The notes below the pieces were generated by a model. That model made no database searches, was not told the origin of the DNA, and saw only the letters and a program-made list of their open reading frames with translations. From positions 14,056,225-14,120,224 of the forward strand of contig OY720347.1 in the NCBI GenBank assembly GCA_963082975.1: a DNA stretch of 64,000 nt, written 5' to 3'. The position numbers were made by a program, and so were the translations under genes. Every line of letters starts with the position of its first letter. Within the stretch, counting starts at the first letter, position 1. Source of the DNA: Labia minor (lineage: Eukaryota; Arthropoda; Insecta; Dermaptera; Spongiphoridae). Shown here piece by piece: positions 35,215-48,106 of the stretch.

Positions 35215-35540
35215 GTTTCTCAGGGCATGTTCAAAATGACTGGAAGGTAATATTTAAAAGATTCCAACCATGACTTAAAGGAAGGAAGAGACTGAAAGCG
35301 CATCTCGAAGGACAAAGGCGGGTTGTTGTGGTTAGAGCACCTGCCTCAGGCCCTTAACGACACCACCTTGCAACCTCCCTCTTCCCAGGAGGATGGATTA
35401 ATTATCGAAATGCCACTAAAAGGCTCTAAAATATCCTCCAGAAGTTTCAGGCTCCGCCCTCCAGGGTCAATATTGACCCATCATCAGTGAACTGTGGGAA
35501 CCAAATGAAATCACCCTCCACTTTTCAAATAATCATTTCG
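35215..35540. other. Balanced-composition island
   Basis: Low-repeat sequence around TGTGGTTAGAGCACCTGCCT, whose tRNA A-box-like look lacks a B box. No coding frame is recognisable. Confidence 0.35.
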
Positions 35541-36634
35541 ATCATTAGAAATCATTAAACGATTTAACCCGAACTGAAGAAATGGATTGATCATTTGATT
35601 TTCAAAATCAATTAAAAGATTATACAATTTTATTTTCAACAGAAAATACTAATTTTTATAATTATTTAAAAATAAATAAGTAAATAAATAAATATTTGAT
35701 ATGTATAGGAAATAATATAAAATGTGGTCCTTCAAGTTAAATTAATAAAATTATTTTTTAATTATGTGAAATTAATTTTTAAGTGGTGGTATTTATTTAT
35801 TATCATATACTTTTATCAAATAAGTATCTTACATATATCTTTTTTTTTGTTACATTATAAATTCCACATTTCATGAGGATAATATGTTGCTCACAAAATA
35901 TGAAGAAATTTGCTTCTGTAACCTTAGTAAGGTTGTTCTCCAAATGTCAAAGCTCTTCTACCGGAATAGTGAATGAAAATAAAAACGAAATTGGAATATA
36001 AATGAAGATATAATAAACTGGATGAAGAGTCAAACACTCCCATTAATTCGAGGATATTTTGAATGGATTTCAAACGGATGAGGCAAAAGTAGTGAAAGAA
36101 AAAAAAATAATTAAAATATTTTTCTTCCGACAGACAAAAATCGAGCAAATAAATTTAAACTTGTTTATCTTTCGGGAAGTGTGAGAGGAGAATAAGGTAA
36201 TTTTTGTGTTAATAACTCTAAATTACTTGAAAAGTTTAAAGGGATTTTGACCTCATCTATAAATACATTTGTTGTTGCTTTTCGTAATTTGTAACACGTT
36301 CTGATCGTTTGTGAACATTTCAATTTGAAAAAATGTTAAAAAAAAGTATACTAAATTTAATCCAACAGATAAAGAGTAAATAAAAAGAACGTTCATATTT
36401 TAATTATCCATTAAGCATGAAATATTAATGTTAAATAATTGTAAATATTTTATTTATAATTTGATGGAGCATAAAATGAATTAAATTATTGAAAAAAAAT
36501 AGTTAATTTGATTTTGACTATGTATGTACCTAAGTAAATAACATTTAATAATAATAATAATATAATTATTTATATAGAAATAAAACTATAAAAAAACTAT
36601 ACAAATATTTAAACTTTTAGAATAATCAAATTTT

Positions 36635-37204
36635 TACTATCTTGCCAGAGATAGTATTGCGATCATGAAAATTTTCGATATCGAGATTTTGATGTTTTTA
36701 TACGTTTTGAAGGTCCCTGAGTCATTTTCACTAAGGTTGAGAAAAATGTCTGTGTGACAAGATTACGCAAAAAAGGTTTGAGCTAGAATCATGAAATTTG
36801 GTTATTATTCAAAATTCGTAGTTTTCTATCAACTTTTGAGAAATGTAGCTCAACTGGAAGAGGGTCATTACCTACAACGTTTTGATTTTTTTTCCTCTAA
36901 AGTGACCGTAAAAATAAAAATATATGTTTGATAATTTTTCACATGATTAAAAATTGTATAAAACTGCTATATATAGAATTTCAGCATGATTGAATCGCTG
37001 AAAGTACCAGAATTAATTTTTTAACACTGCAAATCTTACGCGCCAAAACGTGACGTGATGCTATAAACTTGCGCTTGTTTAATAAATATTATTTATTAAT
37101 TTTAATTTATAATTTATATTTAATTAAATTTTTAATTTAAATATAATATATTATGTTATTTATTCCAATTCAAATTGCGAGATAGTCGAGTGGAGACACT
37201 CCAG
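36635..37204 (-). mobile_element. H1 element, near full length (about 570 bp)
   Basis: The left end is the hairpin TACTATCTTGCCAGAGATAGTA and the right end reads GCGAGATAGTCGAGTGGAGA plus CACTCCAG. Internal landmarks are AAAATTTTCGATATCGAGAT, a nearly collapsed GT repeat (GTCTGTGTG), TTTGAGCTAGAATCATGAAA and GCTCAACTGGAAGAGGGTCA. No ORF and no target duplication are visible. Confidence 0.88.
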
Positions 37205-37559
37205 CTTATTAAGAGTTTAGAATTGAGAAATTAAGTCTACTTTCAAAAATACAAAATTTTATATACTACTACTCGTATATATGTTATTAATAACATGAAG
37301 AAACAAAAATATTAGTATTCCATCTTTCTTAAATTATTCATTCCCCTTTTAATAATTAATAAATAAAATAATTAATAATTCAGGTTTACATTAACTGTAG
37401 TTTTAGCTTAATAAAATTTGTCTATAAATTTTCGATCAGGTTATTTTTAGGAAACGCAATTCATTATTGTTAATTTGCATTCGTTTGAAGTAATTAGCAA
37501 TGAAATTATAAAAGAAATATTTATTTTTTTTTATTTTAAAAAATGAAGATATATTTTTC

Positions 37560-37925
37560 TATGGATTATCTTCGAGTAATAGTTGCGACATTTCAGCAAA
37601 TAGTAAATAATTTTTGTTTGTTTGCAAATTGGTTAAGACAGGTAAAAGATGATGATGATCTTTTGGAGTTGAGAGGAAACGATGTGTTATTGTAGACGAT
37701 GACGTTATCGTTAACTCTTGAGCGGTCAGGTCGGGCCTATGAACCCAGGACCTCTCGACACCCAACAGGAACAGCAAATGCATCATCGATAGGGAGATAC
37801 GGAAAAGTGGTAATCGACAGAGACGAAAAATGAAGTAATCGGTTTTCGTTTGGAGGGTGAAAGCGAGAGGGAAAGGAGATAACTGGCTCGGTTTGCTTAT
37901 TGCTAGCTCTTCTCAATTTCAAACC
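37560..37925. other. Balanced-composition island
   Basis: Two minus-strand frames (37559-37786 and 37737-37922) are open but low in recognisable motifs. A TGA-rich repeat (GATGATGATGATC) occurs at about 37650. It may be a regulatory element. Confidence 0.35.
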
Positions 37926-38074
37926 AAAAATAAACTACTAAACTAAATACTTAGAAAATTTTCATTAATGATGTCCATCAATTTAAAATTTTATCAATAT
38001 TGTAATATTTTTTTATATAAATTATAAAAATTAAATATTAATCGAGATTTAAGAAATCAATTCTATTATTGATA

Positions 38075-38552
38075 CGAGGATAGGTCAATAAGTCCGTGAC
38101 TTTTTGAATGAAACACAGGATTGTGGATAAAAAATTATTTTATTTATCAACGTAGTCTCCTTTGAGCTCTATACACTTCTCCAATTTTTTTATCCCTTCC
38201 AAAAAATAAGCTTTGTTTAGGATATCAAAATGGATTTGTTTGTGAGATGATTTCATTATTAGAGTCAAATCTCTTTCCGCCGAGCCATTTCTTCATGTTT
38301 GGAAACAAGAAATAGTCACTCGGGGCTAAATCCGGAGAATAGGGCGGATGAGGGAGCAATTCCTATCCCAATTCATGAATTTTCTAGGAAATTCACTTTT
38401 TCCATTTTCATCTCCAATTACAAGTCTGCTATTAATGGATGTCAAACAAAAATTAAAAGTTCATATTTCGTCAACTGATAGTTGCCTACTGACAAGAGAA
38501 GTGTTGCCATTCAGGAAATTCAAAAAGTCACGGACTTATTGACCTGTTCTCG
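38075..38552 (-). mobile_element. Mariner element, internally deleted (478 bp), TA flanks
   Basis: The ends GAGGATAGGTCAATAAGTCC and, inverted, GAGAACAGGTCAATAAGTCC extend to GTGACTTTTTGAA and are flanked by TA. The minus strand keeps a decayed C-terminus reading roughly FLVSKHEEMARRK through KNWRSV. The N-terminal and catalytic parts are deleted. Confidence 0.87.
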
Positions 38553-39115
38553 TATATTACTCGTATAAACATTATAATCATTAGATCATTTATTAATTGT
38601 TAATATTATTATTATTATTTTCGTTAGTTATTGAAATATTAGATATATATTTTTATAATAAAATAATTATAAATTCACCACCACCCCAACCTCACTCCTT
38701 CTACACACCGACAATAACACAACAATCAATTACAATTTATTTATTAATTTATTTATTTATGGAATTAATAAAGGACAGGTGAAGGAAGTCATGAAATAGG
38801 TAATCACAAAAATAGAAGATTATTCTTCAATGTCGGCCAAGGATGGTTTCAAAGGAAGACAAACTATTATACAAATTTTAATTAAAAATTCAAGAATAGA
38901 AATAATTAACATAACCTATTATTAAATAATATAAGTATATAATCAGTTCAGTTAGGTATTTAATAATTGTATTTTAATTAAGTGCTAAAACTTGTGCAAT
39001 TATATATAAATATTTGGATATCTCTTCAATATTATCTAATATCTTTATAATTATGATAGATAAATTAGACGAAATATATTTATATTATATTTAATATTAT
39101 ATCCTTCCCATAAAA

Positions 39116-39299
39116 CATCGGTCGGGGAACCGGGGTAAATTTCCCCAAATGGGGTGAAAATGAAATTTTTGGGGGTAAAAATGATACTTTTGTGAGTAAA
39201 AAGTATATATTTTTAATTACTATTTTATAAACCATGGGGTAATATCAACTTGCACAAAAATATTTTGGGGTAATGATCAAAAAAGTTCCCCGACCGCTG
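39116..39299. mobile_element. Non-autonomous hAT element (184 bp) with exact TSD
   Basis: The ends are CATCGGTCGGGGAAC and, inverted, CAGCGGTCGGGGAAC. Both are flanked by CCATAAAA (39108-39115 and 39300-39307), a perfect 8-bp duplication. Confidence 0.88.
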
Positions 39300-39512
39300 C
39301 CATAAAATATTGAATAGAGGTATCGTATACCTATGCTATAATAACTCTAAATATGCATACAAAAATTCAATTCATTTTCATTTAAAATTTCTTTATGCTA
39401 ATTAATTTATATATGTATATCATATCACTTTCTTTGTTCATTAATAATAAAATAAATAATTTTAAAGTTAACTTGATTTTTTATTGAACTTTGAATAGCT
39501 CTTAAGAATAAG

Positions 39513-40111
39513 CTGGAGTGTCTCCACTCGACTATCTCGCAATTTGAATTGGATTAAATAACATAATATATTATATTTAAATTAAATTTAATTAATTATA
39601 AATTATAAATAATAAATATTAAACCAGGGCATGTTTGGTTTTTTATTGATGGCACCATGGCACGTGTTGGCGCGTGAGATTTGCAGTGTTAAAAAATTAA
39701 TTCTGGTACTTTCAGCGATTCAATCAAGCTCAAATTCTATATATAGCAGTTTTATACAATTATTAATCATGTGAAAAATTATCAAACATATATCTTTATT
39801 TTTACGGTCACTTTAGAGGAAAAAAATCAAAACGTTGTAGGTAATGACCCTCTTCCGGTTGAGCTACATTTCTCAAAAGTTGATAGAAAACTATGAATTT
39901 TGAATAATGCTCATGTACCAAATTGCATCATTCTAGCTCAAACCGTTTTTGCGTAATCTTGTATACATACATACACACACATACACACACACACAGACAT
40001 TTTTCTCAACCTTAGTGAAAATGATTCAGGAACCTTCAAAACGTATAGAAACATCAAAATCTCAACATCAAAAATTTTCGTGATCGCAATACTATCTCTG
40101 GCGAGATAGTA
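39513..40111 (+). mobile_element. H1 element, full length (about 600 bp)
   Basis: It begins CTGGAGTGTCTCCACTCGAC and ends ACTATCTCTGGCGAGATAGT followed by AAAA. It has a CA-rich microsatellite at about 39963-39995. It makes a good reference copy because both ends are intact. Confidence 0.9.
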
Positions 40112-40586
40112 AAACTGAAATTTATTTTAGTAGTTTATATTTGTAACATTCACAATAATATAAAATATTTAATGGTTAAAAGTTAAAAAGAAAAATCAAA
40201 TTATTATTTCTTTATGAAATTAAATATATGTCATGGAACAAGATCTATGTAGCTCGTGCATGCAAGATGCACGCAGCAGAAGTCATGCGCAGCGATGGTC
40301 CATTTATCTTTGGTGCTGATCAACCGAGAAAAGTTCTTTCCTCCTTCCCTTAACACAATGGACTAAAGTAGAGATTGAATCAAAAATATTTTATAAAGTG
40401 TAGTATTTGTATTATAATTTGAACTTAAAATAATTAGAAATAAACCAAATCTAGATAATATTTTTTTTTAAATAAATAATAATAATAGATCTCCCATCCT
40501 CCAAAAGAATATTCTTCGTTTATTAAGTTAATTTTTTTTTTAAATTATTAAAATCAATTTTTAAATCAAATAAAAGTTTGTAAATG

Positions 40587-40745
40587 ACCGGGAGCTTAGC
40601 CGCGCGGTTAACGTGACTGGTCCGCCGACGGGATCGATTCTCGTCGAGTGCGTCGATATTTAATAAAAATAAAAATAATAAACAGTTCTGAAAAAACTAG
40701 CTAAATGGAGATATATTCCGAAAAAGCCAAAAAAACAAAAATTTT
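40587..40745 (+). mobile_element. tRNA-derived SINE candidate
   Basis: CCGGGAGCTTAGCCGCGCGG contains an A-box-like word (TAGCCGCGCGG, 40597-40607), and GATCGATTC at 40632-40640 is a consensus B box. An A-rich body follows. No cloverleaf closes well, so a SINE head is more likely than a tRNA gene. Confidence 0.6.
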
Positions 40746-40956
40746 TTTTGTAAATACTAAATAATAAAAATTAAAATAAATTGAATCAAATTATTATAGA
40801 TTAATTTCTAATAAATTATTTTTTTATTTATCATCATATTAAAATAATTCTTATCTATGGGGATGTGATTTAATATTTTTTTATTATTATTTCGAGTAAT
40901 ATTTATATAAAAAATATTATATATGTTAACTTAATAATAAAATTTTAATAAATAAG

Positions 40957-41561
40957 CTGGAGTGTCTCCACTCGACTATCTCGCAATTTGAATTGGTTTA
41001 AATAACATAATATATTATATTTAAATTTAATTAATTATAAATTATAAATAAAAATTAATAAATAATATTTATTAAACCAGCGCATGTTTGGCTCTTTATT
41101 GATGGAATCATGACACTTGTTGGCGCGTGAGATTTGCAGTGTTAAAAAATTAATTCTGGTACTTTCAGCGATTCAATCAAGCATATAATCATATATAGCA
41201 ATTTTATACAATTTTTATTTTTTGTGAAAAATTATCAAACATATATCTTAATTTTTACGGTCACTTTAAAGGAAAAAAAATCAAATCGTTGTAGGTAATG
41301 GCCCTCTTCCCGTTGAGCTACAATTCTCAAAGGTTGATAGAAAACTATGAATTTTGAATCATGCCCATGTACCAAATTTCATCATTCTAGCTCAAACCGT
41401 TTTAGCGTAATCTTGTCTACATAGACACACACACACACACACACAGACATTTTTCTCAACCTTAGTGAAAATGATTCAGGAACCTTCAAAACGTATAAAA
41501 ACATCAAAATCTCAACATCGAAAATTTTCATGATCCCAATACTATCTCTGGCGAGATAGTA
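40957..41561 (+). mobile_element. H1 element, full length (about 605 bp)
   Basis: Both ends are intact, as in the 39513 copy, with an (AC)n tract at about 41425-41445. The two lie 850 bp apart in the same orientation. Confidence 0.9.
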
Positions 41562-41982
41562 AAAATGGTTTATGAAATATCATTCTAACAAGATTATATA
41601 CAATATATAAAAATAAATTACAGATAATATATGTTTAAAAGGTTAATTCATAAATTAATGATTAAAGAGCGTGTGGATGGGAGATTCTCTTGAGGATCTT
41701 TCCCGTTTGAAAGCTCAGTTGGGAATGTGCACCGCTCTGGTGTGCCTGTCTATCATCAAACAACTGGATTGGAGAGGGAAAGTAGGATTAACGAGTTCAA
41801 ATAGATAGTTTCCGTACTTATGATATTATTATTATTATTATTGATGATCATATGAATTTAAATAATTTTGACTAAAAAGTAAGGTTTATTAATAAAATAA
41901 TATCAATTTCATGTGCACTCATTCAAATCTTAATTTAAATATTACATATTAGAATTGATAGTTGAAAATGTAATTTAAAAAC

Positions 41983-42046
41983 ATGTGAAATTTGGTGTGA
42001 AAACAATACTTCCCTTACTATCGTCGGTCTGTAAAAAATGACCTGA
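41983..42046 (+). repeat. H3 terminal fragment
   Basis: About 60 bp (ATGTGAAATTTGGTGTGAAA through CCCTTACTATCGTCGGTCTG) matches the hairpin-side end of the H3 copies. Nothing else of the element is present. Confidence 0.75.
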
Positions 42047-42899
42047 TTGATAGGTATAACCAATAATAAAATTCAAAAATTTTCCAAATTATATTTAATA
42101 GGCATTTCCATTTCTCTATTTAATAATGAGAGTGAAGTCTTGCTATTTAATTGTGTAAATACATATAAATAATTATAAAAAAAAAATTAATAAAATAATG
42201 TCATGAATCAACATTTCAATTCATACGTCTATTAAAAAACCAATTCACATGTCTAATATTTAAAATAAAATGAGCTTACGACAAAAAAAAAATTCTAAAC
42301 TGATATTATTAACAAATTTTTAATTAAACAAATAAAATTTTAAAATTTTGGATGGAAAAACTTTTATTATAATATTATAAAGTTCCATTATTATTGGATA
42401 TAAGTTAAAAAATTTAATATATAAATTGTATTATTAGTATTGGTCTTAAATTTTTTTTTTAAATGTCAGTAGACAAAAAATAACTTTGAACACTTCTGAT
42501 ATAATTCTCACGAAAAATAAAAACAAAATCTAACGTGAACATAATAAAACTTTGATTGATCACTTTTTAAATTTATTTATTTATTGTTTGTTTATTTATT
42601 ATTTATTTGAAATTTTTTCTTCAAGTTAATTAGCTAAATCTACAATATGCCTAAGTAATCAAATTAAATTATTTAAATTATTTTGTAATATATATACTTT
42701 TTATTATATTTATTTTATATATGTATCGTTTTTAAAAATAATTTGATACCAGCATCAAAATTAATTGAATAAAATGAAAAATATTATCTAATTATTTCAT
42801 TTTTAAATCATTTTAATTAATTTTCAAATCATATTAAAAAAAATAAAAATTCATTGATTCTAGAAATAGTTATCAGATTTTATTTAGTCATTTATCTTA

Positions 42900-43220
42900 G
42901 GTTAGTAGGCATTAGTCACGCAATTTGCTCTGACGAGGTCTAGATAAATGATACCCTTGAGCTTTCTTCTTTGGTTTCCCTCAGAAAATGACGCTTCTCT
43001 AATGGGACTCGTTTAGATGGAAATTCGTTGAAAATAAACACCAATTCACAAATTAATCTGTCAATATAAGCCTCTTTAGAAAGAAAATCGACATTTATTG
43101 TTCTTAGGTAGTGTTTCTCTTTCAATTCTTGGTTAAAAATGGAAATCACTGTGAAGGAATTTGTGGAATTTGTGATTAGTCTGTCTCTCTCACTCCTTCT
43201 TTTGCTCTCTAAACTTTGCT
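42900..43220. other. Balanced-composition island
   Basis: A 69-codon minus-strand frame (42940-43149) is open. No family is recognised and no firm splice sites are seen. Confidence 0.35.
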
Positions 43221-43303
43221 GGTGATAATTTTAAAATTAAGATTGTTTATTTCGAGGAAGAAGAAAAACGATACACTTCATCAAGATAAATAAATAGGCA
43301 AAG

Positions 43304-43335
<32 letters not shown>

Positions 43336-43979
43336 AGATATAAAGATTAAAAAGTAACAAATTGGGAAATTTTATATCTTTTATAATCACTTTAAAATCT
43401 AAATGAAAGGTAAATTTGTAATTTTCATTGGAAAAAAATTTAATAAAAAAAAACGGTATTTTCATAAATACCTATTTACCATAAATAGAAAAAATTGGTT
43501 GAATTTTTGTCATTTTTTTTTTTTTTTTTTCAATAGATTTTTAACAGATTTATTGGAATGTAATAATAAAAATAATAATAATTCAATTTTTATCTTAAAT
43601 AAAAATATATATATAAAAAAAAATACTAAAAAAGACTGGAAATTTTGAAGGTTTTTTCAAAAATGATTTATTGTATTTTTTTTTTTTAATTTTTTTCTTT
43701 TTAAATGAATGATAGAACCTACGATATTTTTTTTTATCTTATATTCATTTATGAATTATAAATATACACAACATTATGAAATGACATGACTAATTCCGAT
43801 AAATTATTTATTTATGTTTGTTGTATGGATTGCATTCATATTTTTTCCTGAATCTTCTACAAAAGATACAACAACAAATCCACATCATTAGTATCGTTTG
43901 TCTATTTCTTTAAAGCAATCTTTATAATAAATTTGCTTCGTTTATTCATTTTCAAGGTAAATATTATTAAACCCGAGTG

Positions 43980-44300
43980 ATAATGATTCAGATAGCAGAG
44001 AAGGTGGAAGGATAGAAGGGTAGGAGGGGGAGGTGAGGGGGGAGGGAGTGTATGCTGATGGATAATCTCATCGAAATAGATCGACAGATAAAGTGCATTC
44101 GATGGAAAGAGTGAAAAGAGAGACGAGCCACCGAAATGAGGCTGTGGGTTTGTTTGTTTGCCGGATTTGTTTGCACAGCCTGGAGTTGTTTTCTGTCGCT
44201 TCTATTCCGGGTGCGAGTGGGAGTGGATGGCGGTGTTATGCAACCAGCAATTCTGAACAGATCTTGCATCCTTCCAAACAATACTTGGCACTATCCTATA
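43980..44300. other. Island with purine tract and balanced sequence
   Basis: It contains the G-quadruplex motif and then sequence around GGCTGTGGGTTTGTTTGTTT and CGGGTGCGAGTGGGAGTGGA. Three overlapping short frames are not protein-like. Confidence 0.4.
44018..44046 (+). other. Predicted G-quadruplex motif in a purine tract
   Basis: Four G runs of 3, 5, 6 and 3 bases are separated by loops of 5, 6 and 1 bases, which satisfies the usual G3+N1-7 rule. They lie in a purine-rich stretch at about 43990-44050. Confidence 0.6.
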
Positions 44301-44850
44301 CATACACAAGAAAAACAATCTAGAACATCACTGATTATAATCCAGCCATTTGCTACCAATTAGTCATTGTCAACTCGCTTAGTTACACTAAAACAAACCA
44401 TATATAGCAAAAGGAAATCTTTTTTTTTAAATTATTACACAATGTTTCTTTGTTAGTTTATGTTCATGTAAAATGCAAATTTCAATTTTTAATGAAATTG
44501 TTAGAATTAAGATATTCAAAAAAAAAAAAATAAAAAATAAAAACCAAAGAAAAAAATAAGAAAGTAATGAAATTATAAGCATAGAACAACAAATATTTAT
44601 ATGAATGAATGAAAAATATTTTTAATTTGAAAAAAAAAATGAGAAAATTAATTTGTATATGAACTTTTTACACACACACACACATACACATTATAAATTA
44701 AAAACTTATAAATTCATAAAATTCACTCCGAGTTTTAATTTAATTCTTGTAAGGTAATTGTATTATATAATAGGAAATGTTATAATAATATATAGTAGAA
44801 AAAGTTGATCTTGAAAGGTAAAAAAAACAGCTAATTTTATCTTGGTATTA

Positions 44851-45470
44851 TTTATCTATCTATCTCTGTGGCTCTACGGAGCTCGAAAGTTCTTGGCCGC
44901 AGCAACCACATTTCTCAAAGTGTCCCTATCCTGAACTACAAATATCTAACTCCTACCCTCTCCGATCTCCCTCACGTCCCTTCCTACATTGTTCATCCAC
45001 CGAGGCCTGTTTCCCAATCGGTTTTCCTACCAATATATTTTCGCTATTCTTTTCTCTCCCATTCTAGCCACGTGCCCTGCCCATTGCAGCCTTCTCGATT
45101 TTATAACTCTAACTATGTCTGGAGATGCATACAAGTCATGTAATTCCTCGTTATGCAATCTCCGCTATTCTCCGGTGACCTCATCTTTCTTTAGCCCATA
45201 AATGGTGCGAAGAATCCTATAAATACTCTAAATCTACTCTCGTCCCACAGGGTCTTTGACCATGTCTCACACTCATATAGTACAACCGGCAAAATAATTG
45301 TTTGATATATATTTAAATTTTGATCCCCTCTGATAATAATTTTGTCGAGATAAGCTTCGTTACTGCATGATAACAGGTGCTACTCTATTGCAACCTCGAT
45401 TTAAATTCTTCTCGAATATTGTTATCCTTCGTGATAACCGAACCTAAGTAATTTTATCTATTATAATACA
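44851..45470 (-). mobile_element. Non-LTR retrotransposon (LINE) 3' end
   Basis: On the minus strand it encodes the C-terminal tail of an endonuclease-reverse transcriptase: an EEFKSRLQ-like block, a YKTIILPVVLY-like block, a GHVARM-type block and a terminal KNFRAP-like end. Then comes a (GATA)n tail at 44851-44867. Frameshifts are present. It is 5' truncated, as usual for LINEs. Confidence 0.82.
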
Positions 45471-46596
45471 TAGTACTTGTATTTGTCCCCTAAAATGGTA
45501 CAAATTAATTAAAATAATTTGATTTTCATTTTAAGAGGAAAAATTTATTCAAATTTTCTTGATAACATATTTGATCCTATATTATATATATACAATTTTT
45601 GCTAGTATAATAGATAAAAACAATTTGAATATGAAATGACATGGAACTAAAAGAAGATTGAATTAATCTAATAAAGAAGTTTGTACCATAATTTATGGAG
45701 ATGTTGAAATAAAAAAAAATATTAAAAGAATTAGTAAATATGTGAAAAACATATAAATGAAAAATATTGGTCTGATTTTATAAAGTAAAAATAATATATA
45801 ATATATATATAAAGTAAAATAAAAATAATGAGCTACTTATTATATTAATATAAAAATTACAATTTTTAGTTTAATTTTTTAAAAGCAATTATTTCTAATG
45901 CTTCTTTGCAGATCTTGATTATCCACTATGATTGCGCTATTATTATTATTTTTTTCTCACCATTTTAAATATTGTTTTATAAAATTTAATGGCACTCTTT
46001 TCTAATATGGAATTCCCAAAAGCATCTATTTTCATTAATCACTATTATCAATAAATACTTCAACTAAATTCGATGTCGGGTGTCAATGAACTCCTTTTGG
46101 TCAAGGTTGTTGGCACTTGAATTAAATGCTATTAGAATTTCCCGAAACTTGCTCATTTCAGGTTATTAGAATTTTTTTTTTTATTTTATTAAAAATCCAT
46201 TATTTGATAAAGATGCCTTGACAAAGTAGAAAATTAATTAAATTTGATTAGAAATAGAAAGAAAGTATTTATATATATTGAAAAGTGACATTTGGGATAT
46301 CAATAATATTAATATCACTTTCTTAAATTTTATCCAAATTAATGTTTTAATCTCTTTTCGAATTTAAAATTTCAATTTTATTTATCGAAACTTTTCGACA
46401 TATAAGAATATTAACGATGAATAATTAATTAACAATTAGTGACATTGTGAGGCTATAGACATGATGAAATGTTTGATTTAGATACTAAATGATTTATTTA
46501 AAAAGCAAAAAAAAAAATAATCTAAGTTAATATGTATAAACTGAAATATTCTGAATGTTTTTGTAAGGAAATTTTAAAATTATATTTATATCTTTT

Positions 46597-46709
46597 TACT
46601 ATCTCGCCAGAGATAGTATTGCGATCACGAAAATTTTCGATGTCGAGATTTTGATGTTTTTATACGTTTTGAAGGTCCTGAATCATTTTCACTAAGGCTG
46701 AGAAAAATG

Positions 46710-46770
<61 letters not shown>

Positions 46771-47209
46771 ATGTAGACAAGATTACTCAAAAACGGTTTG
46801 AGCTAGAATCATGAAATTTGGTATTCGGGGATTATTCAAAATTCGTAGTTTTCTATCAACTTTTGGGAAATGTAGTCAAGCGGAAGAGGGTCACAACGTT
46901 TTTATTTTGTTTCCTCTAAAGTGTTTGATAGTTTTTCACATGATTAAAAATTATATAAAACTGCTATATATAGAATTTCAGCTGGATTGAATCCCTGAAA
47001 GTACTAGAATTAATTTTTTAACACTGCAAATCTCACGCGCCAACACGTGACGTGGTGCCATCAACAGAGCCAAACATGCGCTGGTTGAATAAATATTATT
47101 TATTAATTTTAATTTATAATTTATAATTAATTAAAATAAATTTAAATATAATATATTATGTTATATAATCCAATTCAAATAGCGAGATAGTCGAGTGGAG
47201 ACACTCCAA
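46597..47209 (-). mobile_element. H1 element with the longest CT/GT microsatellite
   Basis: The left hairpin TACTATCTCGCCAGAGATAGTA is intact. The internal tract (CT)n(GT)n spans about 46710-46770. The right end reads GCGAGATAGTCGAGTGGAGA, with a slightly altered last base (CTCCAAC). Confidence 0.9.
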
Positions 47210-47517
47210 CTAATTTTTGTATTGTTAATTATTATTTTTTTAATATCTATTTCAATTCATTATGTATTGTATAAAGTAAATTACTATATAATATATGTAA
47301 TAGAACTTAATAAATAATAATACATAATTATATTAATATAGGTATTATATTATACTTATTGCAAAAAAAAATTCTAAAAGAGTAGAAAGCCGTTCAAGAA
47401 GTAAAAAAAAAATCACTAAGCAGAGAGAGAGAAAAATACTATATATAAGATAATTAATTTATCCTTTGAATTTAAAAAAAAAGAAATCTAATTAAAAGTT
47501 ATATTAATCATAATTTT

Positions 47518-48106
47518 AATATCTCGCCAGAGATAGTATTGCAATCACGAAAATTTTCGATGTCGAGATTTTGATGTTTTATACGTTTAGAAGGTTCCTG
47601 CGTCAATTTCACCAAGGTTGGGAAAAATCACTGTGTGTGAGTGTATGTAGACAACATTATGCAAAAACGGTTTGAGCTATAATAATGAAATTTGGTATAT
47701 AAGCATTATTCAAAATAGTAGTTTTCTATCAACTTTTGAGTAATGTAGCTCAACCGGAGGAGGGTCATTAACTACAACGTTTTGATTTTTTTCCTCTAAA
47801 GTGACGGTAAAAATAAAGATTGCTATGTTTGATAATTTTTCACAAAAAAAAAATTGTATAAAACTGCTATATATAGAATTTCAGCTTGATTGAATCGCTG
47901 GAAGTACCAGAATTAATTTTTTAACACTGCAAATCTCACGCGCCAACAAGTGTCATGATTCCATCAATAAAGAGCCAAACATGCGCTGGTTTAATAAATA
48001 TTATTTATTAATTTTTATTTATAATTTATAATTAATTAAATTTAAATATAATATATGCTATTTAAACCAATTCAAATTGCGAGATAGTCGAGTGGAGACA
48101 CTCCAG
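47518..48106 (-). mobile_element. H1 element, second of a same-strand pair
   Basis: It is only about 310 bp from the preceding copy and in the same orientation. The left hairpin has lost its first bases (ATATCTCGCCAGAGATAGTA). The microsatellite is short (about 47630-47650). The right end is intact. Confidence 0.88.

Noticed and set aside
40587-40660. Possible tRNA gene
   Set aside because: A and B boxes are present, but the arms do not close a proper cloverleaf; a SINE head fits better.
44868-45201. Plus-strand ORFs of 91 and 70 codons
   Set aside because: Antisense to the minus-strand LINE 3' end at 44851-45470.
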